64,000 bases of DNA from the NCBI RefSeq assembly GCF_963678635.1, contig NC_087065.1, forward strand, positions 6,595,209 to 6,659,208, in the 5' to 3' direction. The position numbers were made by a program, and so were the translations under genes. The DNA is from Symsagittifera roscoffensis. Taxonomy: Eukaryota; Xenacoelomorpha; Acoela; Convolutidae. Positions 10,768-21,552 of this stretch are shown here, one piece after another (positions within the stretch are counted from its first letter, which is position 1; each line of letters opens with the position of its first letter). Under the pieces are notes generated by a model. The model saw only the letters and a list, made by a program, of their open reading frames with translations, was not told where the DNA came from and searched no databases.

Positions 10768-12911
10768 TTGTGAAAATTTGAAAGTTGATTTTTTGTTATT
10801 TCGTGTTGTTGAAGATAATATGGGAGTGGTATTTCGTTTTGCATTTGAGTTGGTTGGTACGAGTGTGTGATCGTTGGATTTTGTGGTTGAATTGGTTGAA
10901 AAGATTGTGTATTAGTTGGATTTTGCATTTGAATTGGTTGTTGATTTCGTGTTTCTGTTGGATTTTGAGAAAAAATTCTATTATATGTATAAGGTTTTTG
11001 TGCTCCTTGTCCGCGATATTCTTGGGTATACGGTGCAAAAATATCTGGTTGGAAATAATCGTCATCAGATGATAAGTAATTTGTATGATGAGGTGTTTGC
11101 TTTTTATTTTTATTTTGTTGAAAAAATGGGTAATTTTCACTGCGATCCTGTGGGGGATGTGAATTAGTTTGAAAATTTACTGAGTTGGCTGTTGTCATTG
11201 GGTTATTCCAATGATGAGAACTTATATGATTATTATCAGGTTTTCGCAGGGGATAATTTGTTTTTGACGAATGTGCGTAGTTATAATTGTGTTCTGCAAA
11301 AGTGTTTCTTGTGAACGTTCTTCGTGTTTTTGACGGTATTGTCGTAGGTCTATATGTTTGATAATCCATATGTGAATATTTTGAAGCAACCGAAGGTTTA
11401 ACGGTTGATTGTAAGGTTACTTGTGACGTTGAAGTGTTTGTATTTTTTGGTGTTGTTAAATTTGGACGTATTGGTGAAATACTTTGTTGTGTAGTTGTTG
11501 TTGTTTGGACGATTTCTTCATTTATGAAGTGTGATGGTGTTTGAATATCTTGTTGTGTAAGATTTCTAGTTCCATTAAGGTTTTCATTGTGTATGACGGT
11601 CGACTTTAAACTATTATTTCGTGTTAAAGGTAAAAATGTATTGTAGTTCAATGGTGTTGCATCAATGGTCAATGGTACTACTCTCACATAATCTCTTTGA
11701 TAAGATACTGTACTTATTGCTTGACTTGAGATTGATTGTGGGATATTTATAAATGCATGATGAGACCATTCAGGGTCCCAAACATAATCTGACTGTTCTG
11801 TGATGGCAGTATCATTGTTTGGATTTTGAGGTCTAAAATTTTTTCTTGCTTGTGAAATTAAGTCTATATTATTTGTGAAATAATCTATTATAAACCATGC
11901 CAAAATTTTTTGTAAATCATGTTTTGTGTGTTGTGAAACATTGTCTTTAGTGAAATTTTCTTTGATTATATGTAGAAAAATTGAAAATAATGTAATTTCA
12001 TTTCGTACTTTTATATGTTTGGATGTCTCAGTTGGTGAGATATTTTGAATTTCTGTTTTTTCTAATATTGAAATGTAGCTATATATTATTGCAAAGACTT
12101 CGTTAGTGAATATAGAATTTGCTCTTTGTGAGTTATGGTATTGTATGCTTTTAATATATTCTAAGAATACTTTTGAAAATTCTAATTCAAGATCGTCTGT
12201 TTGAATTACATATTTGCGATGATTCGGATTTGGTGTGCTGAATTCTATGGTGTAGATTCCGTATTGTTGTGTTAAATTACATATATCTTTCAGATAATGT
12301 TCAATAATTTGTCTTTTGATTTTTACATCTGGGAATTCTGCTTTGCATGGACTGATTCCGGGTTCAAACAAATTTAGGAGTAAATTCCTGCAAAATATAT
12401 GCTGCCCTCTATCATTGGGTGCATCTACGAGGAAGGGGTAAACTTCTTTGTCATCTGGACTTTCGTCACTTTTTCGTTTAATGACTGTTAATATATAACT
12501 ATCGATGTGCCTAATTGGTTGATTCCAATTATACAAGTGTACTGGTTTGTGTTTATATTGTTTTTTTATTCTTCTTTTTCCTCTTTTTGATGAATTTGAA
12601 GTTGTTTCTGAGTCGGAAAAATATAATTGATCGTGGATAGGACAATTTTTGTCAATCGATTCTTTTAATTTATAGAGTTCATCTAAATTGCTGGCTTCTG
12701 ATTCTGAAAATGCGTTTCTATTTTTTGAAAATCTTTTTCGTGTGATTTGTCTTTGTTTGTTTATTATTTTTCTTTTAATTGTTAGTCGTTTTGTTCTAAT
12801 ATATCCAACTGTTTGTGTATGAGGTGTGATTACAAGATCGTATTTTTTGTTATCTATTTCGCAATTGTGTAAAACGATTGTTTGTTTATTTCCTAGATTT
12901 TTGAATGACAT
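10737..12911 (-). CDS. 724-codon leader ORF upstream of gag, retroelement 1
   Basis: This is an intact ATG-started ORF that precedes gag and overlaps it by 31 bases. Residues 1-130 are basic, with runs such as KRLTIKRKIINKQRQITRKR and a Ser/Glu-rich acidic patch. Residues about 130-390 look globular, with hydrophobic helices. Residues about 440-700 are Thr/Ser/Asn/Gln/Pro-rich and low-complexity. Near the C-terminus a 14-residue unit repeats three times (NPTETRNQQPIQMQ and variants), encoded by a perfectly phased 42-bp tandem repeat. I recognise no catalytic motif. A separate ORF before gag is unusual for Ty3/gypsy elements. It could be a diverged extra structural or matrix protein, a regulatory nucleic-acid-binding protein (basic N-terminus), or captured host sequence. 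Confidence 0.6.
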   Translation of the reverse strand: MSFKNLGNKQTIVLHNCEIDNKKYDLVITPHTQTVGYIRTKRLTIKRKIINKQRQITRKRFSKNRNAFSESEASNLDELYKLKESIDKNCPIHDQLYFSDSETTSNSSKRGKRRIKKQYKHKPVHLYNWNQPIRHIDSYILTVIKRKSDESPDDKEVYPFLVDAPNDRGQHIFCRNLLLNLFEPGISPCKAEFPDVKIKRQIIEHYLKDICNLTQQYGIYTIEFSTPNPNHRKYVIQTDDLELEFSKVFLEYIKSIQYHNSQRANSIFTNEVFAIIYSYISILEKTEIQNISPTETSKHIKVRNEITLFSIFLHIIKENFTKDNVSQHTKHDLQKILAWFIIDYFTNNIDLISQARKNFRPQNPNNDTAITEQSDYVWDPEWSHHAFINIPQSISSQAISTVSYQRDYVRVVPLTIDATPLNYNTFLPLTRNNSLKSTVIHNENLNGTRNLTQQDIQTPSHFINEEIVQTTTTTQQSISPIRPNLTTPKNTNTSTSQVTLQSTVKPSVASKYSHMDYQTYRPTTIPSKTRRTFTRNTFAEHNYNYAHSSKTNYPLRKPDNNHISSHHWNNPMTTANSVNFQTNSHPPQDRSENYPFFQQNKNKKQTPHHTNYLSSDDDYFQPDIFAPYTQEYRGQGAQKPYTYNRIFSQNPTETRNQQPIQMQNPTNTQSFQPIQPQNPTITHSYQPTQMQNEIPLPYYLQQHEITKNQLSNFHKCQMPQNHYK
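10839..10964 (-). repeat. 3 x 42-bp in-frame tandem repeat inside the leader ORF
   Basis: Three consecutive 42-bp units (10923-10964, 10881-10922, 10839-10880 in reading order) each encode a 14-residue block starting Asn-Pro-Thr and ending Q-M/P-Q. The phase is kept exactly and the flanks do not repeat. Nucleotide divergence among the units is moderate, so the expansion is not very recent. Confidence 0.85.
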
Positions 12912-14457
12912 AAGGTTTAGGATGAGGGATGCAAAAAGTTGTTAGATGATGTCTACTTTTCTTAAACTGTTAGTCCTTACGATTTTTTGGTTAGCCTAAC
13001 CTGGGTCTTTTTGTTCAGGGTTGGAGAGAACAGTATATCGATTCCGAAAAATGATTTTTTACTTTCTCGTGGCTAGTATAAGCTAAGGTGTTAACTTACT
13101 TAATCTTACTTAGGGGTAGTGATTGTGTTCAAGGGTTGGAGAATAGTAAATCGATCCACAAGGTTCAGGTATAATTAGAACGCGAGTAGTTCGTTAGATA
13201 CTATTTTAAACTTACTAAGTCTAAGATTTATCCTGGGTCTGGTAAGAGGAGGGTTCAAGTGAAGGATGAATAACCGAAGTTCTTCACTGTTTATCCTAAT
13301 TTGAATGGTTAGTTTTGTTGAAAAATTTCTATTAGTCTTGGGTTTTTTGGAAGGGTTGGATAGTGAATCGACGTTTGAGGTCGTTAGACACTTGCTAAGT
13401 GGGTGGGGGAGAACAAAATTGTTCTTTTTGATCCAAGGATTGGCCTTGATGATCAAGTTTTAAATTTAGTGAAATAGAAAATTAATTAAGATCCAAGGAT
13501 AAGCCTTGATGATCTGATTTTAAAATTAAGTGAATTTAAGTTTAAAATGGTTTTAATTTATTTAAGAAAAAGATTTAGTTTTTTAATGATATTAGTGAGC
13601 TTATGATTGCTGTTATGTTTAGGTGATGAAGCTGGGACAACAAATGATTTTATGATTACTAACAATTTATTGTCATTCTCTAATTTTTTTTTTTTTTCAA
13701 TAAATATTTTCCAAACATGTTTTATATAAGACTGCAGAATTTAAGAAAACGATCTGAGATCTTTTTATCAATCGTTATTGTATATTAATAATTTTGTTTA
13801 GCGCCTGTAATGATCATGAAGTTTTGACTTCAAAATTTTATGTTTGCAAATGAAAATCTAAATTCATTGCTAATAGGATTCTAAATATAAAAGTTTGTGT
13901 TGGCTTTTGCCGTACAATCATATAACTATATGGTAAGTTTCTACTTTGTCGTATGTCGTCTCTTGTTCGAGGTCTTCTTGCGATTCCGGGTAGTTCTGCT
14001 ATCGTTCGGAATATCGGCTCTGATCTATTGAGTCGTAGAGACATTTCGATTAAATTATCGTCGTATAACATTATAAAAATGTTTTGTCTAAATTCTAATC
14101 TATTTTTTTTTGGCTGAATCTAAGTTATTAAGGTCTATTCGAGACTTATGGTTGCACCAGATGAGTTAGGACCGATGTGGTTAACTCATAGAGTAATTTC
14201 GGATAGGGTACACCGTCTGCTCGTCACGCTATCTTATTTTCGGCCGGATAGATTCGTGCAACTTCTTAGTCTAATACCGATCCTAATCTTACTCTTATAC
14301 TTACTAGTCTCAGGGTGTTTAACTAGTCTCTGCTAGGCTCAATAGATCTAGGGTATACTGGTTTGTTGCGGCTGCTGAAGTTCTCTCGGAGAGACAACTA
14401 ATTTCTAAGTTAAATTCAAATCTCTCTGGTGCTGAAATTACAAGTAATTTCAGCACT
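12912..14457 (-). promoter_or_regulatory. probable leader/LTR zone of retroelement 1
   Basis: The zone lies immediately upstream of the first ORF of the element and holds no convincing gene. A motif of the form GGGTTGGA-(gaata)-TATCGAT recurs at about 13,017, 13,133 and 13,353. A roughly 60-bp unit with AGATCCAAGGAT and GCCTTGATGAT is duplicated at about 13,430 and 13,490. The upstream limit is suggested only by a perfect palindrome ending at 14,456, where the minus strand would read TG. The matching second LTR lies outside the window, so the boundaries are guesses. I could not identify a primer-binding site. Confidence 0.3.
14429..14456. repeat. perfect 28-bp palindrome (13-bp stems)
   Basis: The arm GTGCTGAAATTAC is followed by AA and its exact reverse complement GTAATTTCAGCAC. 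It may be a relic of transposon ends or mark the outer edge of the retroelement LTR. Confidence 0.8.
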
Positions 14458-14603
14458 TACAAATAAGTGGGTTGTTAGTTAGATGGATCATGATTGGTTA
14501 ATATTAAATACTTTACAGTGGTAAAATATCTAATTTATCCAATCATAAAATATAGTTTAGATCAGGTTCCAGTTTTGTTTATGAAATTATGAACTCACAG
14601 ATA

Positions 14604-14671
14604 TTTTCGCGCCAATATACGAAATCTTTCCAATTTTGGCGCCAAAATGACTGCAACTTTTGGCGCCAAAA
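14604..14671. promoter_or_regulatory. cluster of E2F-like sites
   Basis: The perfect palindrome TTTTGGCGCCAAAA occurs twice (14634-14647 and 14658-14671), 24 bp apart in a small tandem duplication. TTTTCGCGCCAA lies just upstream at 14604. All three match the E2F/DP consensus TTTSSCGC. No coding gene is visible within several kb on either side, so the sites could be an orphan promoter, part of a transposon promoter, or coincidence. Confidence 0.35.
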
Positions 14672-17490
14672 TGATTGCCGCACTTAATGTGTTAAAATTG
14701 GTTCATATTTTTGGCACTATTGAACAAAGTTTTCATTTTCGGCACTGTTGAACATATTTTTTTCGGCACTGTTGTACTTCGGCACTATGACTGCTGTTTC
14801 TACTTTAGCGGACAAAACTAAGCTCAATTTCAGGTTTTCATTCTCTAAAGTTCCCGTTTTTCGATATCCATTGCGTTTAAAATTTACGTGGAGCTTCCGC
14901 AGAATTTTTACATAGACCAAGCGCGAATGGTCAGAGCTACCCTGTATGAAGTTAAAAATTTTCGGTTTCAAAGACTTACATATTTAATCCGCGTCTACAA
15001 ACCCCAGATTTCCATGTCCACACAAGGTTTTGAATCGGGTTGAGCTCTTTTTCGAACAAGCGGAGCAAAAAGTTTTTTATGCGACATGAAATTTTCTCTG
15101 CGAAAAAAAATGAAATAGTTAGTGTGACAAAATTTTGTCAAACTCTGCTGTTTCTTATATGTTCGCGCGGTTTGAAAAACTTATTGCAGATGAAGCATTT
15201 TCGATCCGGATTAAATTGGTAAGTTTGCGATACAAAACATTGATATTTTCATAGAGGGTAGCTCTTATCATTTTTTCATAGTCTATAAAAAAACTTGCTG
15301 AAATTTGAAGCAACGGATGACCAAAATGAACATTGACAACAAGCTATTTATTGAGCATAAACCTGAAATTTGCTCACCAATGTCCACTAGTACTCTCCTT
15401 TAGATTTCGTGCAAGGAAACTTTTGATTGAAGATTTTTTCAGTTTTTAAAAAAGAGGTGGAAAAATAATCATTCAAAAGCCTTCGCAAAAAAGAAATACA
15501 TGCGTTATTCGAAAATGTTTATGGTTTTATTGTACACAAAGAGACAATGATTTTTTGTTGCTTTTGTGGTTGGAATTTTAATTGGAATTAGTTCGCTTAC
15601 AATTGAAGTGAATAAAATTTTAGTTTTTATAGCTTTACAATTACAAAATTCCTCATCGAGAAGACCAAAGAAAACAGACCATGAAGTGGTAACTTTTTAT
15701 TATAAGTTTTCTTTATATTGATGTGTCGTTCTCTTGTGCGTGGCGTGATGAGAAAAGTATACAAACGAGTTTTAAGTTAGTGAATAAAGCATAGTAGAGA
15801 GCAGTGGTCTTCAAAAAAAAAGAATAGCAAAAAGTGGAAATTGGATTTTTTTCTTTTTTTTTTGCTATAATTTTTTTAAATTTTTGTAAGAAACAGTTTT
15901 TTTTACCAAAGACGCGCTAAATAATCCTGAAAAACTAGCAAACCTTTTTTCAAACTAAAACCAGGTTTTTCAGTTTGAATGACCAGCTGCGCTTCATAAA
16001 CTGGAAAAAAACGCAGAGAAATATTTTTAAAAGGAAAAAAACTAATGATATTTGAAAAATAAGAAAACCACTTCGGGAAACAAGCCTCATTCCTCGCACA
16101 CCCAAGTTTTTTAGTTGACTGCCCTACACAATTGGGTCATTGACGCTTTAGAAACCAAAGACAAGCAGGAGATCGGCAAAAAGGAGCTTCAAAACGAGCA
16201 AAAATACAAAATTTGAATGTAACCATTTGTACTGTAAAGATCTAAAGGCATTCATACTAACTTGTAATGTAACAAACTAAAGGCATTCACCCTAACTTTG
16301 CATGTAAAACATTGAAAACTGATAAGCCAAAGTGTGTATATGTTATGCGTTGTCAAAAGTTCGCCAAATTACTGAGGTAGAAAACTTCTGAAAAAATAGT
16401 TTTTGATGATCTTTCATGATTGTACTGTAGTATGAAACAAATAGCTTTCGTTGATTCTTTTGATGAAATAAACATGCATCAGCTTTTTTAACTAATTAGT
16501 TATCAAAGTTCATGCCACTAAATAGACATTTCAGCCTCTTGCTGTAATAGTGCTATCAAAAGTTGGACTGATATTTGCAAATTAGGTTGGAAACACATAA
16601 CCTTGTTGGAAAAAATAGCTTCGCGAAAACGAAATTAGAGTCCAAAATTTTATGCCGCTTTTTCTCGACACTGTGATAACTGTTCAAAAAAAATTAAATC
16701 GTTCGAATCACGAATGAAAGGGCTTCAAAATGAAATACCACTCGACCCATTGTGATGATTATTGGCAAAAAATGATTTAGCAAGAAAAAAAACAAAAAAA
16801 AACTAAAACACATTTGAAGACAAAGTTCTTTCTATTACCAATGGTCGCAACAATGAACTTTTTTTAGAGAAATCTGATCGGTCGTATACTTCAACATACA
16901 ATTTTAAAGATTATTTTTGCAGCAACCAAAAAGAGGACAAAAGCCATACCTACAAGCGAGGATCCAGGGATTATCTCCAGACAGCGAAGAGTGAAGATTT
17001 TCAAAACCTTCAAAAAGTTTTCGACATTTCTTACGACTTTTTAAAGTCGACATCTCAATGTAGAAAAGTCGCATTTAGAAAAACTTAGAGGCCTGTCTGC
17101 GTCGGCTAAAATGGATGTGGAAAAGTTTAGGGTCGTTCAACCAAAAGTGATGTTGTTAAGTAGTGCAAAAAAAGGTACCTCCAAATTTCAGGTACCTCAA
17201 AACTTTTAACTAATTTTCTATTCGAAAATTGATTCAAGTATCTCAATTTTTTGACAAATTTATTGAATTAAATGATAAAATCAACGAGTTGAATTAGTTT
17301 ACACAAGCTGGATTGGTTACGTAGACTTGTTAAGATTTGTTAAGACCATTTACCCACGAGAGAAAAGGCCAACATACGAGTTGTACAGCTCATCAGGGCG
17401 AACCGCTGCTGTGTCCCTGCTTAAGAACTATATGTAAATTTTTTTGATTATTTTTCTTGGCTGGGTAATTTTGCGTCGACCTCAAGCAAC
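14672..17490. other. AT-rich intergenic stretch, no gene seen
   Basis: Only short open frames occur, with no recognisable protein motif. A CGGCACTGTTGAAC-like motif is repeated three times at about 14,739-14,785. The rest is poly-A/T-rich sequence without a clear repeat structure. Confidence 0.5.
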
Positions 17491-17561
17491 GAGCGCGGTG
17501 GTCCTCGAACATCCGAACTTTCGATTGAGAGGCGGAGTCCTAACCACTTCTCCACCGCTCC
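17491..17561 (-). repeat. tRNA-like relic or SINE head
   Basis: The minus strand reads like a degenerate tRNA gene of 71 nt. Near the 5' end GGAG-N12-CTCC forms a D-arm around AAGTGGTTAGGA, which resembles box A. A box-B-like GTTCGAGGACC lies near the 3' end. The terminal strands GAGCGGTGG and CCACCGCGCTC pair imperfectly. The anticodon stem does not pair well, so a functional tRNA is unlikely. I favour a tRNA pseudogene or the head of a tRNA-derived SINE. Confidence 0.4.
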
Positions 17562-17754
17562 CCTAAGAATTGACAGAACCCACTGTTTGGGGGAAAATGT
17601 TGTTCAAGAAACTAAATACTCGACGACACCTCAAAACACAATTACAGCGGTTGATTGACTAGTTTGGTTGAATTATTTAAGGAACTGACACGATAGTTTA
17701 AAAAATAGTTCATATATTTTAACTTGATTTTAAAAAAAAAACATCATACAACTT

Positions 17755-17948
17755 TATCGTGAGGCGACATTTCGTAGTAGGCGACAATTCAAAACAGTAT
17801 ATTAAGCGCAGAACACTGATTCACGTGCAGTATTCCTCTCGTGCCGGAAGTAAGCCCAGCGGAGCAAGCGTATTCTACTTGCCAATGCCTTGTTACGAAT
17901 TGTCGCATGTTACGAATTGTCACCAGTTACGAATTGTCGCCCTGCCCA
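17755..17948. mobile_element. small inverted-repeat element with GGCGACAATTCGTAA ends
   Basis: The left side carries two copies of GGCGACA-TTTCGTA/ATTC. The right side carries three tandem inverted copies, TTACGAATTGTCGC and variants, 17 bp apart. Length is about 190 bp with no coding capacity. The layout suggests a MITE with iterated subterminal motifs. The exact ends and target duplication are unclear. Confidence 0.45.
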
Positions 17949-18129
17949 ATTTTATAGATTAAGATTGGCTATAAAACTAGAAAATGGCGTAAAAAAGCTC
18001 AATCGAAGGTAAGGAAGTTCAAAAAATCACTAATTTTTGAACAGTAAAATTCGTTTACCTTCGAATTAACGTCTCGGCTGACCTTGATCGAATGCTATCA
18101 CAATATTCACACTGCAAGGCTAATGATTT

Positions 18130-18244
18130 TGTATACCGACAAAATTATACGCAGGTGTGTTGCAGACAGAAACAGTGGAAAAAACTGATTTGGTATTCCG
18201 AGCAAATTATACGCAGGTGTGCTGTAGACAGAAACAGTTATGAA
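18130..18244. repeat. 62-bp tandem duplication
   Basis: Two diverged copies share AAATTATACGCAGGTGTG and GACAGAAACAGT, with starts offset by 62 bp (18,142 and 18,204). No gene is apparent. Confidence 0.7.
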
Positions 18245-19272
18245 AAAGAACTAACTTTCAAAGCACTCTTGCAGTTTAAATGAGCCCCAGAGAAAACCTC
18301 TCTCAAGTCGAAACTGATATTATTTGGCTTTGAAATACTTTTAGACTTGGTAATAAAAGGTGCACCCAGATATATCAAACAAAACTTGATCAAACTACTT
18401 CATGGACTCAATTAAGCCTCCCAATCTCTCCCATATAAAAACAACAAGATATTGTTTGAAAACGAGTCAAAGATATTTCATTGCACTAAGGATCTAATTC
18501 CCTACTTTGATCAAATATGATCAAATTTTGGTTCTGAAGACTGGACATTATTTATGATTGAATAATAAAAACAACACTAAAGTTTCTTTTATGTTTAGTT
18601 TGCTTTTATAATAAAAGTAATAAGAAGAACACTTGAGCTTCAAATGTCTATACGCCCCCAACCCCCCACCCACCATCACCAATGGTTCACATCAATTTTA
18701 TATGAAAAAATCTGATTTTACGAAGTTGTTTGAAGACAATATGGGTTTGTAATGGAGTAATTATTAACCCTTATGACAGTTAGATAATAATTGGCAATAA
18801 ACGACTAAAATTTTTATATAAAAATTGCAAGTGCGTGGGTAACTTTAGAAAAGCTATCTATACATTATGAATAACTTGTGGCGTGAAATTGTTTGCTAAG
18901 ATTTGGCCAATTACTGTCGCAGAAAAGGGGGAAATCGTTGGGACTCAGTGACTTCTAAAATTGATTTACCGTCGTTTCCATTATAGAGTTCAAGCAGCAA
19001 AACACGTTTTGCTTTACAGACGTCTAGTTGTTAGCCATTCAGATGTGCCCGGTACAAAGTTAAGCGAAAAAGGGTTTAGGAAGAATTTTCATAAAAAATG
19101 TATAACCATTTTAATCTGGCAACTTTCAAATACGTCTCTAACTCTAATGCGCAAAAAATTGGTTGTAAATTTTGTTGGTATCCTTGAGTACTGCTTTTGT
19201 AGTGTCAAATATATTCATTCAAATTTTGCCTTTTTTAGTTTCCCTTGAATAACACTTTTGAAATTAATGCTC

Positions 19273-20460
19273 TGACTTTCGAAGAAAACGGAATATGTTT
19301 ACTTGAGGTGCTTTCTTTCAGCCAATTCAATTTTCGGCGATTGAAGTAAAAACTTTAAAAAAAAAATTATAAAATATATTGAAGATATCAACTCTCTGAA
19401 ATCAAATTTACAAAGAAATTTTACTTCCAATTTTTTTTTCAAAGTTCTTGAAAATTGGAAATAGCCAAATAAGCCATGCTCAGGACTAATTTATGCGCGC
19501 TTCGAACATTTTATTTATAATGCAGAAAGCGTACTGTGATTTCTTCGTGGCGAATTATCCCGCACACAAACAATTTTCCAAATTGAATTGAGACTAGCTA
19601 ATCGGTCGTAATAATTTTGTACGACTCAGCTTTTCACACTTGATCTTTGATATTGTCCAAGTTTATAGTTTTTCAATATTTTCTTTTCCCAAAAGCAATT
19701 TAATATGAATTAAGGGGCAATCGGAACATTCAGGGTTTTGATCTGATAAACGAGCAGTCTTTTTTATTCGAATAGTACTTTTATTCAGAAAAATTTATTC
19801 TGATACTTTTTGTTGCGAAATCTCAATAATGAAGCGCTGACAACAATGTTTCCATATTTAACAAAAAATACCATCGACTTGAAGCAATTTAATTCAGTGC
19901 TTAGAAATTTTGAGTAGCGTCAATTCTACGGAGTTTTTACTCAAAGCAAAATAAATTTTAATTTATCAACTGCTCGTATATCAGAGCAAAGCCCTGAATG
20001 TTCCGACTGTCTCTTAATTCATATCGATTAGTTTTTGGGAAAAGAAAATATTGAATACCTGTAAATTTTGGACAAACTCAAAGTGTAAAATTTTGAGTCG
20101 TACAAAATTAATACGACAAATTAGGAACGAATTAGCATAAATTCAATTTGGAACGAGTTTGCTGTGCGGGACAATTCGCCATGCCTAAACAATTCGCGTT
20201 ACGCTCTCAGCAATATGAATAAATTCTTCAAAGCGCGCATAATTTAGTCCAGAGCATGGCCAATTTAACTATTTTCAAACATCCAGAACTTTACAAAAAA
20301 TAATCGGAGGTAAAAAAAAAACATTTTTGCAGTTGAACTCAGGAAATCGACATCTTCAATGGGGTATAAAATTTTTTTTCGAAAAATATTTTTTCGATCG
20401 GCGAAAATTGACTGAAAAAAAACCACACCGAGCATAAATAGACCGTTTTCTTCGAAAGTC
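19273..20460. repeat. large foldback (arms about 0.5 kb, loop about 0.2 kb)
   Basis: GACTTTCGAAGAAAACG at 19,273 pairs with CGTTTTCTTCGAAAGTC ending at 20,460. The complementarity runs inward with gaps to CTGATAAACGAGCAG at 19,743 against CTGCTCGTATATCAG at 19,970. Recognisable paired blocks include GGAACATTCAGGG/CCCTGAATGTTCC, TTTATGCGCGCTT/AAGCGCGCATAA and GCCATGCTC/GAGCATGGC. The arms are clearly diverged, so this is an old inverted duplication or foldback transposon. A CAGTGACTT block outside the arms (about 18,945 and 20,537) suggests the repeat once extended further. Confidence 0.75.
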
Positions 20461-21176
20461 GGGAAAATGAAGATACACGTGTTAATTTCAAAGGGAAAAC
20501 TCAAAGAGTAATGAACTGCAAGCAAAACTTAAAAGTCACTGACTTGCCTCTTAACGTCTTGCTTCTCTACAAATAAAACGAAGCGAAAAAATAAGTTCGC
20601 ATGGCGAAAACTCATAAATAAATGAGTTTTTACTCAACAGTGATTTAACTAAATTGTGAACAAAAACGTTCAATAGTGATATCAACAGAGAACAAAATTA
20701 ATGATTGGTTTTTGTTTGTTGAATTTTTGGTTTTAAGTCAGTTTACATCAACAAATGCCACGTTCAAGACGCTCGACAGACCTAGAAAGAGCAACGCTTT
20801 TCCGATGCTCGCAAAAAAAACTCGGAAGTTGAAAACATCGATAGACCGGCTATGACAAAGACCGTAGATACTGACGCCCCACCAGTTTAAACGCTAGGCA
20901 GACATTCTTTGATCTGAAGTCCCCTTCTAGACCCTTTTATACCGCCCGTTACTACAGCTAATAACCTCAATGTCGGAGCTCACAAAACGAAAAAAAAACA
21001 GAAAACAGTACCCAGAAAACTTTTAAATAGATTTATAAACTCTCGGCCTAGTCGTATTGGAGAAGCGATTACGGCCGAAACTCAAGTGGGCAAAAATCAT
21101 CCTTAGTACATTAATGTTCTGCCATTTTTTGTGTTTTTGCCACGCAAATTTATTTTGCGCCTCAGTATATTTATCA

Positions 21177-21352
21177 AACAACAGCTACACATTGCATCGA
21201 GCAACTTTGTGAATAATTTGAGACACCCAGTGTCGAGATTTGAACAAATTTCATGATGCAATATAAGCAACAGCTCACATTGCATCGAGCAACTTTGTGA
21301 ATAATTTGAGACACCCAGTGTCGAGATTTGAACAAATTTCATGATGCAATAT
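21177..21352. repeat. two near-perfect 88-bp tandem copies, each hairpin-forming
   Basis: The unit around ACATTGCATCGAGCAAC starts at 21,189 and again at 21,277 and is almost identical over its length. Within each unit TTGCATCGAGCAACTT is imperfectly complementary to AAATTTCATGATGCAA at the other end, so each copy can fold on itself. Confidence 0.8.
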
Positions 21353-21552
21353 GAGCTATTGCTTATCTGGTATGAAACACACCTGAACTAATCGAACAAA
21401 ACACTTTAATTTGAAAAAACTTTCACGCCAAAACTGATTTTTTTCAAATTATTTGGTTGTTTGCTCTAGAAAAGAAACTTTACTAATGTTTCAAATATTG
21501 CACTACTATTTCAAGTAATGCATTAGATTTTCACACATGGCACCGACACATA

